This document shows positions 28,769-36,582 of a DNA stretch of 36,876 nucleotides, piece by piece. Both the position numbers and the translations under genes were made by a program. How positions within the stretch are numbered: position 1 is the stretch's first letter; every line of letters begins with the position of its first letter. The notes beneath the pieces are model-generated. The model saw only the letters and a program-made list of their open reading frames with translations. It did no database searches and was not told where the DNA came from. This DNA comes from a virus, in IMG/VR virus record IMGVR_UViG_3300005329_000019, positions 1 to 36,876 of that record; one strand, written 5' to 3'.

Positions 28769-30525
28769 AGGAAGCCGCCCACCTGGAAGGAGACGTCCAC
28801 CCCAGCGTAAATGGTGCGGCTGTTGGCGAGGCCCTCCACGGCCACGGCCATGTGGCTGCCGGTGCCGGTGGCGCCAAAGACGGTTTGCGTGGTGGTGAAG
28901 TCTCCACCCCAGACGGCCGTGTCCCACAGTCCAGCGTCCCAACCCCCACTGGACGAGACGCTGCCGGAGACATTGCCCGGGGTGGAGACTTCGAAGTCCC
29001 AGCGCGCCTGCGCCTGGAGGGGCACGGTGCCGGACTGGGACAGCACTTTGGGCCGCAGCATGCCGCAGCGCTTTTGGCGGGGCGTGCCAAGGTTTTGGAA
29101 GGAGGTAATGAGGTGCCACTGGATGGCGGTTTGCGCGTTGGGGTCTGCCAGCGTCACCCCGTCCACATAGCCGTCATGCTTCACCACCTTGCCGTCCGCG
29201 GTGCCGTAGTACAGCACGCCATTCCAGGGCGCGGCGCAATTCATTGCGAGGCCCGAGTAGGGAAACCACCCGCGGGTGGACAGCGACATGGCAAGTTGGG
29301 TGTCCGGGCTGCCCGCCGTAATGGGCACCAACACCAGCAGCGCGTTGTCCTTGGGGTCCAGCACCAGTGCCCAGCCCGGGTTGGTGCCATAGAGGCCGGT
29401 GTAATAGTTGAAGAGGTTTTGCACCTTGGAAGTCAGGTACTGGCTTCTGTCGAAGGTGACGTTTCCCAGCACCAGCTTGGAGAGGGGGACGAGGCCCACC
29501 ATGGAGGCAATGAGGACGTCTCCGCCAAACTCGGTGGCAATGCGGCGGCCCTTGGGGAGGCTGCCCACCGTCCAAATGCCTTTGAGGCCAAAGGTGGTGG
29601 CGCTGGTTGGGTCCGTCCCCTGGTACACCACCACGTCTCCGGCGCCAGAGAGGGCGACAAGGAAGTCGTCCATGCCGGCGCCGCCGTCCGTCGTCCAATT
29701 CCAGAGGCCAACCAGGGGGCCGCCCACCCTGAATTGCCCGCCGAAGTTGAAGCTGGTGGCGGTGCCACCCACCGCGTTGACGTCCAGGTACCAGGCCTTG
29801 GCGGTGTCCCTTTGGGTAAACCAGAGGCGGTTTTTCCAGGCGGTGACGCTGACGAGGTTGATTGGGTCTACACCCGAGAGGCTCCAGTTGTAGTCCCAAG
29901 TGCAGGTGCCGTCCGCAATGGCGGTGCCGGTGCCGCTGGGGCCGCCTGCGCCAGCGGACGTGCCGGTATGGGTGCACAGGTAGACGTTGCCGCCGTTTTT
30001 CACGTACTGCCCGGCGGTGTACCCGGTGGTAATTGTCCAGGCGGCGGTGGTGTCAATGTCCTGCACTGCCTGCCAGGCGCCAGTGGACTCCCTGTACACC
30101 AGGTAGCCGTTGACTTCGTCGCAGTAGACAAGGAAGTGGCCGGCGGACGTCACCATAGTGTAGGCGACGCCCGTGCCCGCGCTGCCGGCGCTGCTGGCGA
30201 AGGCGTACACCTGTGTAGGGCTTGCGGTGGAGGCGCTGCAGTCCCAAATGCCAGTGGCGGTGGTGGCGAAGTACTTGTCATTGGCCCCGTTGGCCGCGGC
30301 GCCGTTGAAGGGAATGGTTGTGAGGACTGGCCCTCCAAGGCCCGTCACCCATTCCTCGCTGCCCAGGCGCACGCGGAGGCCAAACTCCGCGGGAATGAGG
30401 TTTTTGAGGGTGACGGCGTCCGTGGGCGGCATGTCCGCCACAGCGTCAAACGTGTTGAGGCCGCCCATGGGGGGCGGCATGAAGCCCTCAGCGGAGGACT
30501 TTGCCGTGGCGCGCGCAAAGCCCAT
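28765..30525 (-). CDS. Tail nozzle / tubular protein B-like with inserted domain
   Basis: 586 residues, ATG 30525. N-terminus (GFMPPPMGGLNTFDAVADMPPTD, TLKNLIPAEFGLRVR) is the hallmark of podoviral tail-tip nozzle proteins. A WD-like beta array follows (LTTIPFNG, FLVYCDEVNG). Residues 162-215 are a short inserted domain (YTAGQYVKNGGNVYLC, GTAIADGTCTWDYNW) also found in the preceding gene. C-terminal strands (LSTRGWFPYSGLAMNCAAPW) complete the propeller. Forms the hexameric nozzle below the adaptor. Confidence 0.82.
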   Translation of the reverse strand: MGFARATAKSSAEGFMPPPMGGLNTFDAVADMPPTDAVTLKNLIPAEFGLRVRLGSEEWVTGLGGPVLTTIPFNGAAANGANDKYFATTATGIWDCSASTASPTQVYAFASSAGSAGTGVAYTMVTSAGHFLVYCDEVNGYLVYRESTGAWQAVQDIDTTAAWTITTGYTAGQYVKNGGNVYLCTHTGTSAGAGGPSGTGTAIADGTCTWDYNWSLSGVDPINLVSVTAWKNRLWFTQRDTAKAWYLDVNAVGGTATSFNFGGQFRVGGPLVGLWNWTTDGGAGMDDFLVALSGAGDVVVYQGTDPTSATTFGLKGIWTVGSLPKGRRIATEFGGDVLIASMVGLVPLSKLVLGNVTFDRSQYLTSKVQNLFNYYTGLYGTNPGWALVLDPKDNALLVLVPITAGSPDTQLAMSLSTRGWFPYSGLAMNCAAPWNGVLYYGTADGKVVKHDGYVDGVTLADPNAQTAIQWHLITSFQNLGTPRQKRCGMLRPKVLSQSGTVPLQAQARWDFEVSTPGNVSGSVSSSGGWDAGLWDTAVWGGDFTTTQTVFGATGTGSHMAVAVEGLANSRTIYAGVDVSFQVGGFL

Positions 30526-30528
30526 GCG

Positions 30529-31425
30529 TCAACTCCCAAACCCAGAGTCAGGAATGTTGCGGTAGGAAAGAAGCGGCTGCCTCATGACGCTGGGGCCCGT
30601 CACGCGAAGGGTTGGCCCTTGCGAGTCGTCGTCAAAGCTGCCCGCCAGCGCCTGGTTGTAGTCCGCGGCTGCGGCGGTGGTGTCCAGGCCCTTCGCCTCC
30701 AGCCACGCAAGCTTGAGGCAGCGGGACATGAGGTTGGAGTCAAAGTTGACGGTGTCGCTGTTGGCCACTGGCGCGTCCGCGCCCGCCACGCCTACGTACG
30801 TCCAGTTGACTCCGCCGTCTGAAATGGTGCCGGTGGTGCCAATGGGCCCGTAGGTGCCGGAGGTGCCACCGGCCGCGGTGGTGTAAATGCGCCCGCCGTG
30901 TTCCACGGTGTCGCTGGCGGAGTACACGGTGCCGTTATTCCAGGTGCCGCGGGTGGCGGCCGTCACGCTGGCCAGGGACACCCAGAAGCTGGAGGTGTAC
31001 TCAAAGGCCACCACCCAGCTGCCTTGCGTGGTGTTGTCCGGGTACGCCTGGAAGTTGCCCTGCAACACCCGGAAGAGAATGTTGTACACCACCCCGCCAA
31101 TGCGGCCCTTCAGCGCCTCGAAGTCCTGGGGGGAAGTGTTGCCCACGGGGAGCCGGTTGCTGCGGTTCCACGTGGTGCCGGAAATGTACCGGCCATAGTC
31201 CAAGGGAAGCGCGTAGCGGCCCTGGTTGGTGGTGGTTTGGAAAACATACTGGCGCTGCAGCTGCTTCCAGGCCCTGGCCTTCTGGACTTTGCGGCCGCAG
31301 GACTTGAGGAGGCCGCGCAGCTGCACCACGTTTGCGTCCGTGCTGCCAAATGCGTCTGACACCGCGCCCAACCCCAACTCGGTGGAGGCGTCGCTGATGA
31401 TGGTGAGCGCGGTGTCAAACGCCAT
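30529..31425 (-). CDS. Tail adaptor / tubular protein A-like with inserted domain
   Basis: 298 residues, ATG 31425. N-terminal helical part (FDTALTIISDASTELGLG, GLLKSCGRKVQKARAWKQL) and strands (YVFQTTTNQGRYALPLDYGRY) match podoviral head-tail adaptors of the gp11/gp4 type. Residues 158-212 are an extra domain (GTVYSASDTVEHGGRIYTT, GTISDGGVNWTYVG) shared with the nozzle. The C-terminus is helical (LMSRCLKLAWLEAKGL). Three bases separate it from the nozzle gene. Confidence 0.78.
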   Translation of the reverse strand: MAFDTALTIISDASTELGLGAVSDAFGSTDANVVQLRGLLKSCGRKVQKARAWKQLQRQYVFQTTTNQGRYALPLDYGRYISGTTWNRSNRLPVGNTSPQDFEALKGRIGGVVYNILFRVLQGNFQAYPDNTTQGSWVVAFEYTSSFWVSLASVTAATRGTWNNGTVYSASDTVEHGGRIYTTAAGGTSGTYGPIGTTGTISDGGVNWTYVGVAGADAPVANSDTVNFDSNLMSRCLKLAWLEAKGLDTTAAAADYNQALAGSFDDDSQGPTLRVTGPSVMRQPLLSYRNIPDSGFGS

Positions 31426-31428
31426 GGC

Positions 31429-31707
31429 CTACTTCCCCTTGGCCTTCTTGGAGAAGTACTTCTCCACCTGGGCCGTCATGCTGACGGGCGCCGCTGCGGG
31501 CGCTGGTGCGGGTGGCGCGGGGGACAGCTCCGCCAGGAAGGCCGCGTACTCCATGGGGAAGGCGGCCTTGTCCGCCCCGGAGGCGCGGCGGGACACCACG
31601 TCACTGCGCCCCGCCTGGCTGTGCTCAATGTGGATGTACTCCACCGGGGCATACTCCTGCCCGTTGGCCTTCGGTGGTGGCTTATGGAGAAAGAAGATGA
31701 CTTTCAT
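31429..31707 (-). CDS. Small virion accessory protein
   Basis: 92 residues, ATG 31707 (ATGA overlap). Contains GQEYAPVEYIHIEHSQ and DVVSRRASGADKAAFPMEYAAFL, the latter matching a motif also in the preceding gene (ADRQEFSKQYGAF) and typical of phage proteins after the capsid genes. Pro/Ala-rich linker, Lys-rich end. Role unknown. Confidence 0.65.
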   Translation of the reverse strand: MKVIFFLHKPPPKANGQEYAPVEYIHIEHSQAGRSDVVSRRASGADKAAFPMEYAAFLAELSPAPPAPAPAAAPVSMTAQVEKYFSKKAKGK

Positions 31708-32378
31708 GTTGCCTCCGCGGCCTTGGGTGGCCGCCCACGCTTGCGCGGCGCCACCTCCGGCGCCGCCTTCTGGAAGGCCTCCGCGGCCTCCTCTGCCGTC
31801 ATGTCGCCTGCCTCGTCTCCCCAGGCCTTGGCCTTCGCCTTGGGCTTCTGGAGGCCCAGGAGGGCCGTCTCCAGTTGCTCCATGCGCTGGGTGAGGGCTG
31901 CCTTGTCCTGCCTCTCCTTCTCCAGCTCCGCCTGGAGGCGAAGCAGCGGGGCATTGCCCTTGGCCATCTCGAGGAAGTCCCTGCAGCGCTGCCTCTCTGT
32001 GCGGGAGTGGAGGCCTAGGGCCTGAATGTTGGAGTCTGAGACGGCGGCCAGTTGCTCCACCGTGCGGATGCGGAAGTGCGCCAACTCCTCTATGCGCTCT
32101 GGTGGCAGAAGCCCCGTGGCGGAGAGGAGGGTGCCGCTTGCGGTGTCCTGGTCCTTGTCGGCCCTGAAGGCGCCGTACTGCTTGGAAAACTCCTGCCTGT
32201 CGGCCTCCCGGACGGGCCTGTCCACAATGATGGACTTGTCCGCCGGTATCTCAATGGTGACGTACTCCTCCATTTTGAAAATGGGCCGGCCTGCCTCTTG
32301 AGTGGCCGCCTCGTCCTGCTTGGGGCGCATGTAAAACCGCACCCGCTTGCCGCCTGGCCGTCCGTCGTCAATCCACAC
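31704..32378 (-). CDS. Head-associated protein with coiled coil
   Basis: 224 residues, GTG start 32378. N-terminus strand-rich (KRVRFYMRPKQDEAA, YVTIEIPADKSIIVDRPV), then a helix-hairpin-helix-like piece (LAHFRIRTVEQLAAVSDSNIQALG), coiled coil (LQAELEKERQDKAALTQRME) and a basic tail with KRGRPPK, an AT-hook-like motif. A common type downstream of podoviral capsid genes. A 9-bp hairpin lies six bases before the start and may limit translation. Confidence 0.65.
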   Translation of the reverse strand: MWIDDGRPGGKRVRFYMRPKQDEAATQEAGRPIFKMEEYVTIEIPADKSIIVDRPVREADRQEFSKQYGAFRADKDQDTASGTLLSATGLLPPERIEELAHFRIRTVEQLAAVSDSNIQALGLHSRTERQRCRDFLEMAKGNAPLLRLQAELEKERQDKAALTQRMEQLETALLGLQKPKAKAKAWGDEAGDMTAEEAAEAFQKAAPEVAPRKRGRPPKAAEAT

Positions 32379-32384
32379 GTGTTT

Positions 32385-32416
32385 CCCCGCTTTGTCCTCC
32401 CCCCTTGAAAGCGGGG
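32385..32416 (-). promoter_or_regulatory. Hairpin overlapping the ribosome-site region of the next gene
   Basis: On the minus strand CCCCGCTTT pairs perfectly with AAAGCGGGG over a 14-base loop that contains GGGGGGAGGA. The stem ends six bases before the GTG at 32378. No U-run follows, so it is not a terminator. It could expose or mask ribosome binding and lower expression below the abundant capsid proteins. Confidence 0.5.
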
Positions 32417-32474
32417 CCGCGACAGGCGGGGGAATTGCCCGCCGCAGCCCCTGGCCGGAAAAGCACTCCCAGCC

Positions 32475-32975
32475 TTATGCGTTGTCCGTGTCGCCCGTCC
32501 GCGGGTAGTTAAGGGACGCCTTGCAGAAGCCGGTGTCATCCGCGGTAAGGGTGGTCAGCCCGTAAATGAGGTCGCCCGTCACCACCGCGTCGTCCACTGC
32601 GCCGGTGGTGCCGCAGAGGTAGCCCTGCTTGTGCGCAACCACCGTCGCGGACGTCACCTTGGCCAGACCGAATATCTGGAACCAGCCGAAGCTGGAGGCA
32701 GGAATGGCCGCCATCGCAACGGCGCCCGGGCCAACTGCCCGCGCCACACACCGCGCGGTGGTGCCGTCCGCCTCGTAGGTGCAGTAGTCCCCGGCTGCCA
32801 GGGAGGCCACGCCCTTGAGGTAAATAAACTCCGCGAAGCCGTAGTTGGTGGTGCCCGTGTCCTTGCAGCGGACGCGCTCACCAATGACGTGCTGCTGCGT
32901 GGTGCTGGTGGCGTCAATGGCCTGGTTGAGGCCAATCCTGTCAATAACCGCCCAAGTGCCTGCTGAAATAGCCAT
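32475..32975 (-). CDS. Capsid decoration protein candidate
   Basis: 166 residues, ATG 32975 with GAGGGA upstream. Beta-rich and Ala/Thr/Gly-rich throughout (VIGERVRCKDTGTTNYGFA, AAGDYCTYEADGTTARCVA, LIYGLTTLTADDTGF). Small stable proteins of this kind follow the major capsid gene in many podoviruses and sit on the outer shell. Four Cys are present. Function assigned by position and composition only. Confidence 0.6.
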   Translation of the reverse strand: MAISAGTWAVIDRIGLNQAIDATSTTQQHVIGERVRCKDTGTTNYGFAEFIYLKGVASLAAGDYCTYEADGTTARCVARAVGPGAVAMAAIPASSFGWFQIFGLAKVTSATVVAHKQGYLCGTTGAVDDAVVTGDLIYGLTTLTADDTGFCKASLNYPRTGDTDNA

Positions 32976-33017
32976 GGTAGTTTCCCTCTTTGGTTTTCTA
33001 GGTTGGCGGGTTGGGGG

Positions 33018-33983
33018 TTAGTCGCCCTTGAGGCGGCCCTGGAAGCGGCTGCCGGCGCAGGTAATGTTGCCGGCCCAGCCCAGCATGCGCACGGTGGCGT
33101 CCTGGTTGACGGCGTAGCGCTGCTCGGGGTCCAGACTGACGAAGTCGCAGTCCTTGTGCGGCCGCAGGCGCAGGTAGTCCGTATTCAGGAAGTACATGTC
33201 CGTGGCCGTGACGCCGGTGGTGTTGTCCATCACCACGTCCGCGTCCATGAACTTGATGGAGGGGAAACCCAGCTTGGCGGACTCGGGGTCCGTGAAGCGC
33301 TGAATGGCCTGCAGGCTGGACATGTACGTCGCCCAAATGGTGCTGCCGGCAATAATCAGCTTGGTCCTGTCCGCGCCGCGGGCGCAGGACGCCCACAAAA
33401 TATTCATGTACCCCTGAATTGTGGACGAGGTGGGCGTCGAGGACGGGTCATACAGCTGGCTGCGCCAGAAGGTGTTGGTGGAGGTGGCGCGGTTGATTCC
33501 GCCGTAGGTGCCCGTCGTCGGGTCCTGCGGCACCGCCAAGTCCAGGCCGGTGAGGTTCTTGCCCCCGTTGCCAGTGCCGTCGCTGTACGCGTCGGTGGCC
33601 ATGCTGTTTTTGAGGGAGGACTCCGCCACGTCCAGCTTGGAGTCCACCAAGTCAATAATGGCCTCCTTGCCGGAGTTGATGAGCCTGTCCCGGCCGGACA
33701 CCGCCACGGCCACCGCGTACTGCTTGAGGCCAAAGTTGGCGGAAGTCAGCTCGTCCGTTGCCGCCGTTGGGAGCTGGTCATACCCAGAGAAGCTGCCCAC
33801 GTTGGAGTTGGCCGCGTAGGAGATTTCCTCATAAATGTCCGTGCCGCCGGTGATGTACTTCACCTTGCCCGCCTTCTTCAGGTAGGCCAGCAGCGCGTTG
33901 TGGTTGAGGACGTTGTCCCGGATTTCTCCGGTGCGAGACTCAATGCCCACCGTAATGAGCATCGAAATGTTGGGGTTGGCCAT
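33018..33983 (-). CDS. Major capsid protein
   Basis: 321 residues, ATG 33983 with GGAGG upstream. Features of HK97-fold capsids of podoviruses: N-terminal helix (ISMLITVGIESRTGEIRDNV), E-loop-like region (YEEISYAANSNVGSFSGYDQ), spine helix (SGRDRLINSGKEAIIDLVDSK), P- and A-domain strands (DRTKLIIAGSTIWATYMSSL, ATDMYFLNTDYLRLRP). No protease gene is nearby, so maturation may not need cleavage. Encoded after scaffold, before decoration. Confidence 0.88.
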   Translation of the reverse strand: MANPNISMLITVGIESRTGEIRDNVLNHNALLAYLKKAGKVKYITGGTDIYEEISYAANSNVGSFSGYDQLPTAATDELTSANFGLKQYAVAVAVSGRDRLINSGKEAIIDLVDSKLDVAESSLKNSMATDAYSDGTGNGGKNLTGLDLAVPQDPTTGTYGGINRATSTNTFWRSQLYDPSSTPTSSTIQGYMNILWASCARGADRTKLIIAGSTIWATYMSSLQAIQRFTDPESAKLGFPSIKFMDADVVMDNTTGVTATDMYFLNTDYLRLRPHKDCDFVSLDPEQRYAVNQDATVRMLGWAGNITCAGSRFQGRLKGD

Positions 33984-34090
33984 GGTGGGCCCTCCGCGTC
34001 AAAAGCGTTGAAAGTCCGAATGGAGTGGACTGGCTTTCTGCGCGTGCGCGGCATGGAGGCCGCTCGCCACGCCCCGCCAGGACTCGGGGC

Positions 34091-34182
34091 CTTCAACTGC
34101 TTTTCACGGGATGGGCCGCTTTACAGCCGGGCTTCCACGTGGCTTCAACTTCAAACTGGATGGGCCCTTAAGCGGGCTTCCA
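34091..34182. repeat. Two imperfect direct repeats before the capsid gene
   Basis: Units 34091-34137 and 34143-34182 share CTTCAACT, GGATGGGCC and a GGGCTTCCA end in the same order. They fill the 203-base gap between scaffold and capsid genes; no gene is seen in this gap. May be a promoter or mRNA element for the capsid gene, or a remnant duplication. Confidence 0.5.
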
Positions 34183-34186
34183 GGTG

Positions 34187-35392
34187 CTACCGGGTTGCCG
34201 CCTCGTATGCAGCGGCAATGACGTCGCGCCGACTCTTGGGCTGGGCATTCTCCTCGCCCACGGCTGGGCTGCCCCTGACGCTGGAAGCAGCTGCCCGGCT
34301 CCGCTGGACTTTGGCTGCGTTTTCAGCCGCCAGCTTTGCCGCCTCGCGCTGCTTCAACACGGGCGCAATGTCCGGGTGAAGCATGCAAGCCCTGTTATAG
34401 GCCTCGTCCCTCGTCATTCTCAAGCCGCGCTTGGCCGCAACCTCGAGTATGTCCGCCATTTCCTCACGGACGTCGTCGAGAAACTCCTTGTCCTGCGCCC
34501 AGGACTCCAACTCCTGCGCCTCTCGCGCATAGAGGGCCTGCTGGCGCTCCTGCTGGAGGGTTTGGCGGACGCGCGCCTCCACCTGCTGGGCAAGTTGGCC
34601 CGCGTCCAACACCGGCTGGGAGGCCTGGCCCTGCGGCACGGGCTGCCCGTCCAGCGCCGCCGCTAGGGCGTTGAGTCCGTCCTGGGTGGCGAGGCCGTAG
34701 GACTTCATGAGGTGGGCCACGGTTTGCGCCTTGTGCGGCAACGCCCCATAGGCGAGCGTGTGCGCCACGCGCAGCATGCTGCCAACCACCTGCTGAGGTG
34801 GGGCGCCAGAGGAGGCCATGAGGGCCTGGTAGGGGGCCAGGGTTTGCCCCCAGGCCGCCTCCCGCTTCTCTGCCTCCGCCAACTTGGTAACCACCGCAGC
34901 GGCCTCCTTGTCGCGGCGGAGGGCCTCTTGCTGTACCTCGGGCGGCAGCTTGGGCCAGTGCTCGCGCGCGGTGGGCTTCCACCCCGGAGGTGGCTTCAGT
35001 GTGCTGGCGGCCTGCGCTGCCCCGGGTGGCGGGGTAGCGGCAGCAGCTGCCTCTGGCGCCGGAGGAGGCTTGGCGAGGGTGCCCGGGCCCTTGAGCGGCG
35101 CCTGGGTGGCGGTGGACCGTGGGGTGGGCTTGACGGTGGCCTTTACCGCTGGAGGGGCTTTCGCCTTTGCCTTCTCCTCCTTGGCAAAGCGTCCGGCCTC
35201 GTCCCGGGTGCGCTGGGCCTTCTCTTCGGCCGTCTCTGTGTTTGAGTCTGGGGCCTCTTCCTCAAACAAAGAGGGCTGCTCTGTCTCTGTGTTGGGGCTG
35301 GCCTCAACAGGCGCTGCTTCCGAGGCCTCTTCCGGGGCAGTCTCTGCCTCGTCCCAGGCTGCCGACATGGCCTCTACGCTTTTGACGCTCAT
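34187..35392 (-). CDS. Scaffolding protein
   Basis: 401 residues, ATG 35392 with GGGGGAGAC upstream. Very acidic start (EAMSAAWDEAETAPEEASEA), Pro/Ala/Lys linker, then the signature WKPTAREHWPKLPPEVQQEA seen in podoviral scaffold or head-assembly proteins, long helices (LAQQVEARVRQTLQQERQQA) and a basic C-terminus (SRRDVIAAAYEAATR) that would bind capsid subunits. Position directly before the capsid gene supports it. Confidence 0.82.
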   Translation of the reverse strand: MSVKSVEAMSAAWDEAETAPEEASEAAPVEASPNTETEQPSLFEEEAPDSNTETAEEKAQRTRDEAGRFAKEEKAKAKAPPAVKATVKPTPRSTATQAPLKGPGTLAKPPPAPEAAAAATPPPGAAQAASTLKPPPGWKPTAREHWPKLPPEVQQEALRRDKEAAAVVTKLAEAEKREAAWGQTLAPYQALMASSGAPPQQVVGSMLRVAHTLAYGALPHKAQTVAHLMKSYGLATQDGLNALAAALDGQPVPQGQASQPVLDAGQLAQQVEARVRQTLQQERQQALYAREAQELESWAQDKEFLDDVREEMADILEVAAKRGLRMTRDEAYNRACMLHPDIAPVLKQREAAKLAAENAAKVQRSRAAASSVRGSPAVGEENAQPKSRRDVIAAAYEAATR

Positions 35393-35401
35393 GTCTCCCC
35401 C

Positions 35402-35653
35402 TTACTTGGCACTGCGGTGTGCCTGCATGACGTCGCAGAGCCTGGAGTCCTCATGCTCGAGGCCGCCGTCTGTGGCCACGTCGCATCCGCCGTCTGGGTG
35501 CCAGCGGACCAGCACCTTCTCCTCCACCAGGTAAATGGTGCCGCCGTCCTTCTCAAACCAGGCACCGGAGCCCTTCTCATGGCTTTGCACGTGCGCGTCC
35601 TTCGCGCATGCCGCCGTCACAACCAACCCAACAACCAATACAACCCGTCTCAT
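35402..35653 (-). CDS. Small lipoprotein
   Basis: 83 residues, ATG 35653 with GGGGGAAG upstream. Signal MRRVVLVVGLVVTAAC, lipobox TAAC, Cys 16. Mature domain acidic with GCDVATDGG and SRLCDVMQ, two Cys possibly bridged. Found between small membrane and scaffold genes, an unexpected place for a lipoprotein. Could act in superinfection exclusion or lysis (o-spanin-like); unproven. Confidence 0.65.
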   Translation of the reverse strand: MRRVVLVVGLVVTAACAKDAHVQSHEKGSGAWFEKDGGTIYLVEEKVLVRWHPDGGCDVATDGGLEHEDSRLCDVMQAHRSAK

Positions 35654-35664
35654 AGCTTCCCCCG

Positions 35665-36006
35665 TCAGTACCGAATGAGTTTCTTGCGGTAGGCCTCTCG
35701 GCCTATGGCTTCGCGGTGCCGCCTCTTGTCCGCCTCACTCTTCTCTCCCCGGGAGGCGGCTTCCCGCTGCTTCTGCTGTGATTCCCACTGCCCCTTGAAG
35801 TCCCCGGCCAGCGCCAGGCCTGACTCCTTGAGATAGCGGTTTAGCTTCGTGCGGCTGGAAATGTCCGTGCCGTCTGGGGCGCGGGCGTTGTCGTACTCGA
35901 ATTTGCCCAAGTCCCCGGTGCTGCGCGGGGCATCGGAGTAGTCGTCCGACACCTCAATGGGTTCAGGCAACGGGCGCCCGCCTTCTGTGTACACCCAGCG
36001 CTTCAT
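35665..36006 (-). CDS. Hypothetical basic protein
   Basis: 113 residues, ATG 36006 overlapping the previous stop (ATGA). Begins KRWVYTEGGRPLPEPIEVSDDY, a pattern found in short phage proteins near portal genes; centre GTDISSRTKLNRYLKESGLALAGDF, C-terminus strongly basic (EADKRRHREAIGREAYRKK). Function unknown. Confidence 0.65.
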   Translation of the reverse strand: MKRWVYTEGGRPLPEPIEVSDDYSDAPRSTGDLGKFEYDNARAPDGTDISSRTKLNRYLKESGLALAGDFKGQWESQQKQREAASRGEKSEADKRRHREAIGREAYRKKLIRY

Positions 36007-36176
36007 TGCCCATACCTCCGCGTCTTGGAAAACTCCGTGGGCCCGTAAAACTCCTCCCACTGGTCCGCCAAGGCCTTCTGGCGCAGCTGAATGCCCCGCC
36101 ACTGGCCCACCCAGAAGCCCAGGGCACCGGAGAGGGCGGACAGCACCACCATGGCCACCCAGCCCTCTGGAGTCAT
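36003..36176 (-). CDS. Membrane micro-protein, 57 residues
   Basis: ATG 36176 overlaps the previous stop (ATGA), and the stop overlaps the next ATG. One membrane helix (EGWVAMVVLSALSGALGFWV) then a charged tail (QLRQKALADQWEEFYG). Reads like an i-spanin or small anchor, but lies near portal, not lysis genes. Confidence 0.55.
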   Translation of the reverse strand: MTPEGWVAMVVLSALSGALGFWVGQWRGIQLRQKALADQWEEFYGPTEFSKTRRYGQ

Positions 36177-36364
36177 GACGGCCTCTCGCGCGCGCAGGCC
36201 TGGTGCGCGTAGACGGTGGGCTTGGCACGGAAGGGCGGGTCGCTGGGCCTGACGTCATTTGGATGACGCGTCTCCCCCTCTTCTGGCTCCACAATGCGCA
36301 GCTGCCCGGGCACGTCCAGCACCGGGCGCGCACAGAAAATACAGGGGCCAAGCGTGGGCGTCAT
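36173..36364 (-). CDS. Small Cys-containing protein
   Basis: 63 residues, ATG 36364 (ATGA overlaps on both sides). Contains GPCIFCARPV and AHQACARER, so C-x2-C plus H-x2-C, a possible zinc site. Unrecognised function. Confidence 0.55.
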   Translation of the reverse strand: MTPTLGPCIFCARPVLDVPGQLRIVEPEEGETRHPNDVRPSDPPFRAKPTVYAHQACARERPS

Positions 36365-36582
36365 GGCGGCGCCCCCTTTCTCTCAAGCTCCTCCAGGCGT
36401 CTTAGGCCGCTGACGTGAATAGGGCCACTGCGCCAAGTGATGCGGTACGGCCAGCCGCACCACTCGCAGCGCAGGAAGCCCCTCGAGGTGCCCCAGCTGT
36501 GCCCTCGCCGCAGCCGGCACCGGAGGTTGAGCAGGTGTTGCCACAGGGAGAAGGAAGTGGCAGGCGGCGGCGGCTGGCTCAT
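36361..36582 (-). CDS. Small zinc-ribbon-like protein
   Basis: 73 residues, ATG 36582 overlapping the portal stop. Contains LNLRCRLRRGHSWG and FLRCEWCGWPYRI, a C...H...C-x2-C arrangement; the remainder is basic and helical. Similar short proteins appear downstream of portal genes in other podoviruses; function unknown. Confidence 0.6.
   Translation of the reverse strand: MSQPPPPATSFSLWQHLLNLRCRLRRGHSWGTSRGFLRCEWCGWPYRITWRSGPIHVSGLRRLEELERKGAPP

Noticed and set aside
28852-30822. 656-residue rightward open frame opposite the tail nozzle gene
   Set aside because: Its Gly/Val/His/Arg-rich translation is typical of antisense frames in GC-rich DNA; the minus strand encodes the recognisable nozzle.
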